From contig URRK01000102.1 of assembly GCA_900550315.1 (NCBI GenBank), positions 1 to 6,276 of the forward strand: 6,276 nt of DNA, written 5' to 3'. Position 1 is the first letter of the stretch. Each line of letters opens with the position of its first letter. The DNA comes from an uncultured Oscillospiraceae bacterium (GTDB taxonomy: Bacteria; Bacillota; Clostridia; Oscillospirales; Acutalibacteraceae). The notes under the pieces are model-generated. The model was not told where the DNA came from and ran no database searches. It was given only the letters and a program-made list of their open reading frames with translations. Below, piece after piece: positions 6,053 to 6,276 of the stretch. The position numbers and the translations under genes were made by a program.

Positions 6053-6276
6053 CTAACCTTTGGCCAGTGCTTTTTTACCCGCAGCCCCGCGCGCCTTTTT
6101 TTGCCGCTTGGTGCAGGTGTAAAACAGCGTGCTCATGGCCGGAATTTCAAACTCGGCCGATTGCTCCTGCCCGTGCATGGCAACCGGTTGGGTCTTTAGC
6201 TTTAAAAGGCCGCGGCCCTGGCCGCCAAAAGCCTCGTCGTCGGAATTAAAGCAACAGGTGTATTCTCCCGCAAAGG
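6053..6276 (-). CDS. glgB: 1,4-alpha-glucan branching enzyme, C-terminal end (partial)
   Basis: The last 73 codons of a minus-strand gene end at TAG 6055-6053; the rest lies beyond the right edge. The sequence reads AGEYTCCFNSDDEAFGGQG near the window edge, then QPVAMHGQEQSAEFEIPAMS and LFYTC. This matches the end of bacterial GlgB: the FNSD..FGG loop and the closing beta-sandwich strands of the C-terminal amylase domain, ending in the proline-methionine-strand segment (P.MS.LF). GlgB cuts alpha-1,4 chains and re-attaches them by alpha-1,6 bonds to make glycogen branches. After the domain comes an 18-residue tail with eight lysines or arginines and no acidic residue. It is 43 bp upstream of glgC on the same strand, consistent with one glgBCDA unit. 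The catalytic (beta/alpha)8 domain is not in the window, so activity cannot be judged. Confidence 0.9.
   Translation of the reverse strand, partial: FAGEYTCCFNSDDEAFGGQGRGLLKLKTQPVAMHGQEQSAEFEIPAMSTLFYTCTKRQKKARGAAGKKALAKG

Noticed and set aside
6067..6249. A 60-codon plus-strand frame at the right edge
   Set aside because: The opposite strand carries the clear GlgB C-terminus, so this is its shadow.

Overview
The window looks like DNA from a low-to-mid GC Gram-positive bacterium of the class Clostridia, probably a gut-type or other anaerobic lineage. The main reason is a glycogen operon that pairs a catalytic GlgC with a separate, degenerate GlgD subunit, an arrangement typical of Firmicutes. 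Strong Shine-Dalgarno sequences and TTG starts fit this. I cannot assign a genus from the sequence alone.

Layout, left to right. (1) Positions 1-175 hold the 3' part of an ABC-transporter ATPase gene on the plus strand. It is about 30% GC by my count, clearly more AT-rich than the rest, and it breaks off at about position 172, before the conserved H-loop. This is either a recombination scar or an assembly junction. (2) Positions 176-433 hold the start of a small minus-strand membrane-protein gene with a good ribosome binding site. Its 3' end runs into the junction and it is probably truncated. (3) An AraC-family regulator (minus) and a nucleoside-hydrolase-family gene (plus) are divergent and share an intergenic region of about 107 bp with a candidate promoter and inverted repeat. 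(4) A perfect 15-bp hairpin terminator sits between the convergent 3' ends of the hydrolase gene and glgA. (5) From 2236 to the right edge, four minus-strand genes run in the order glgB (3' end only), glgC, glgD, glgA.

The glg genes form one tightly packed unit for glycogen synthesis. GlgC, probably with its non-catalytic partner GlgD, makes ADP-glucose from glucose-1-phosphate and ATP. GlgA polymerises it into alpha-1,4-glucan, and GlgB adds alpha-1,6 branches. glgC and glgD overlap by 4 bp (ATGA), which suggests translational coupling; glgD and glgA are 19 bp apart. No glycogen phosphorylase or debranching gene is visible.

I do not see a clearly new system. The points most worth a second look are the abrupt compositional junction near 172, the replaced lysine in the ADP-glucose-binding motif of GlgA, the variant active site of the nucleoside hydrolase with its divergent AraC regulator, and the recurrent G-run ribosome binding sites combined with TTG starts.
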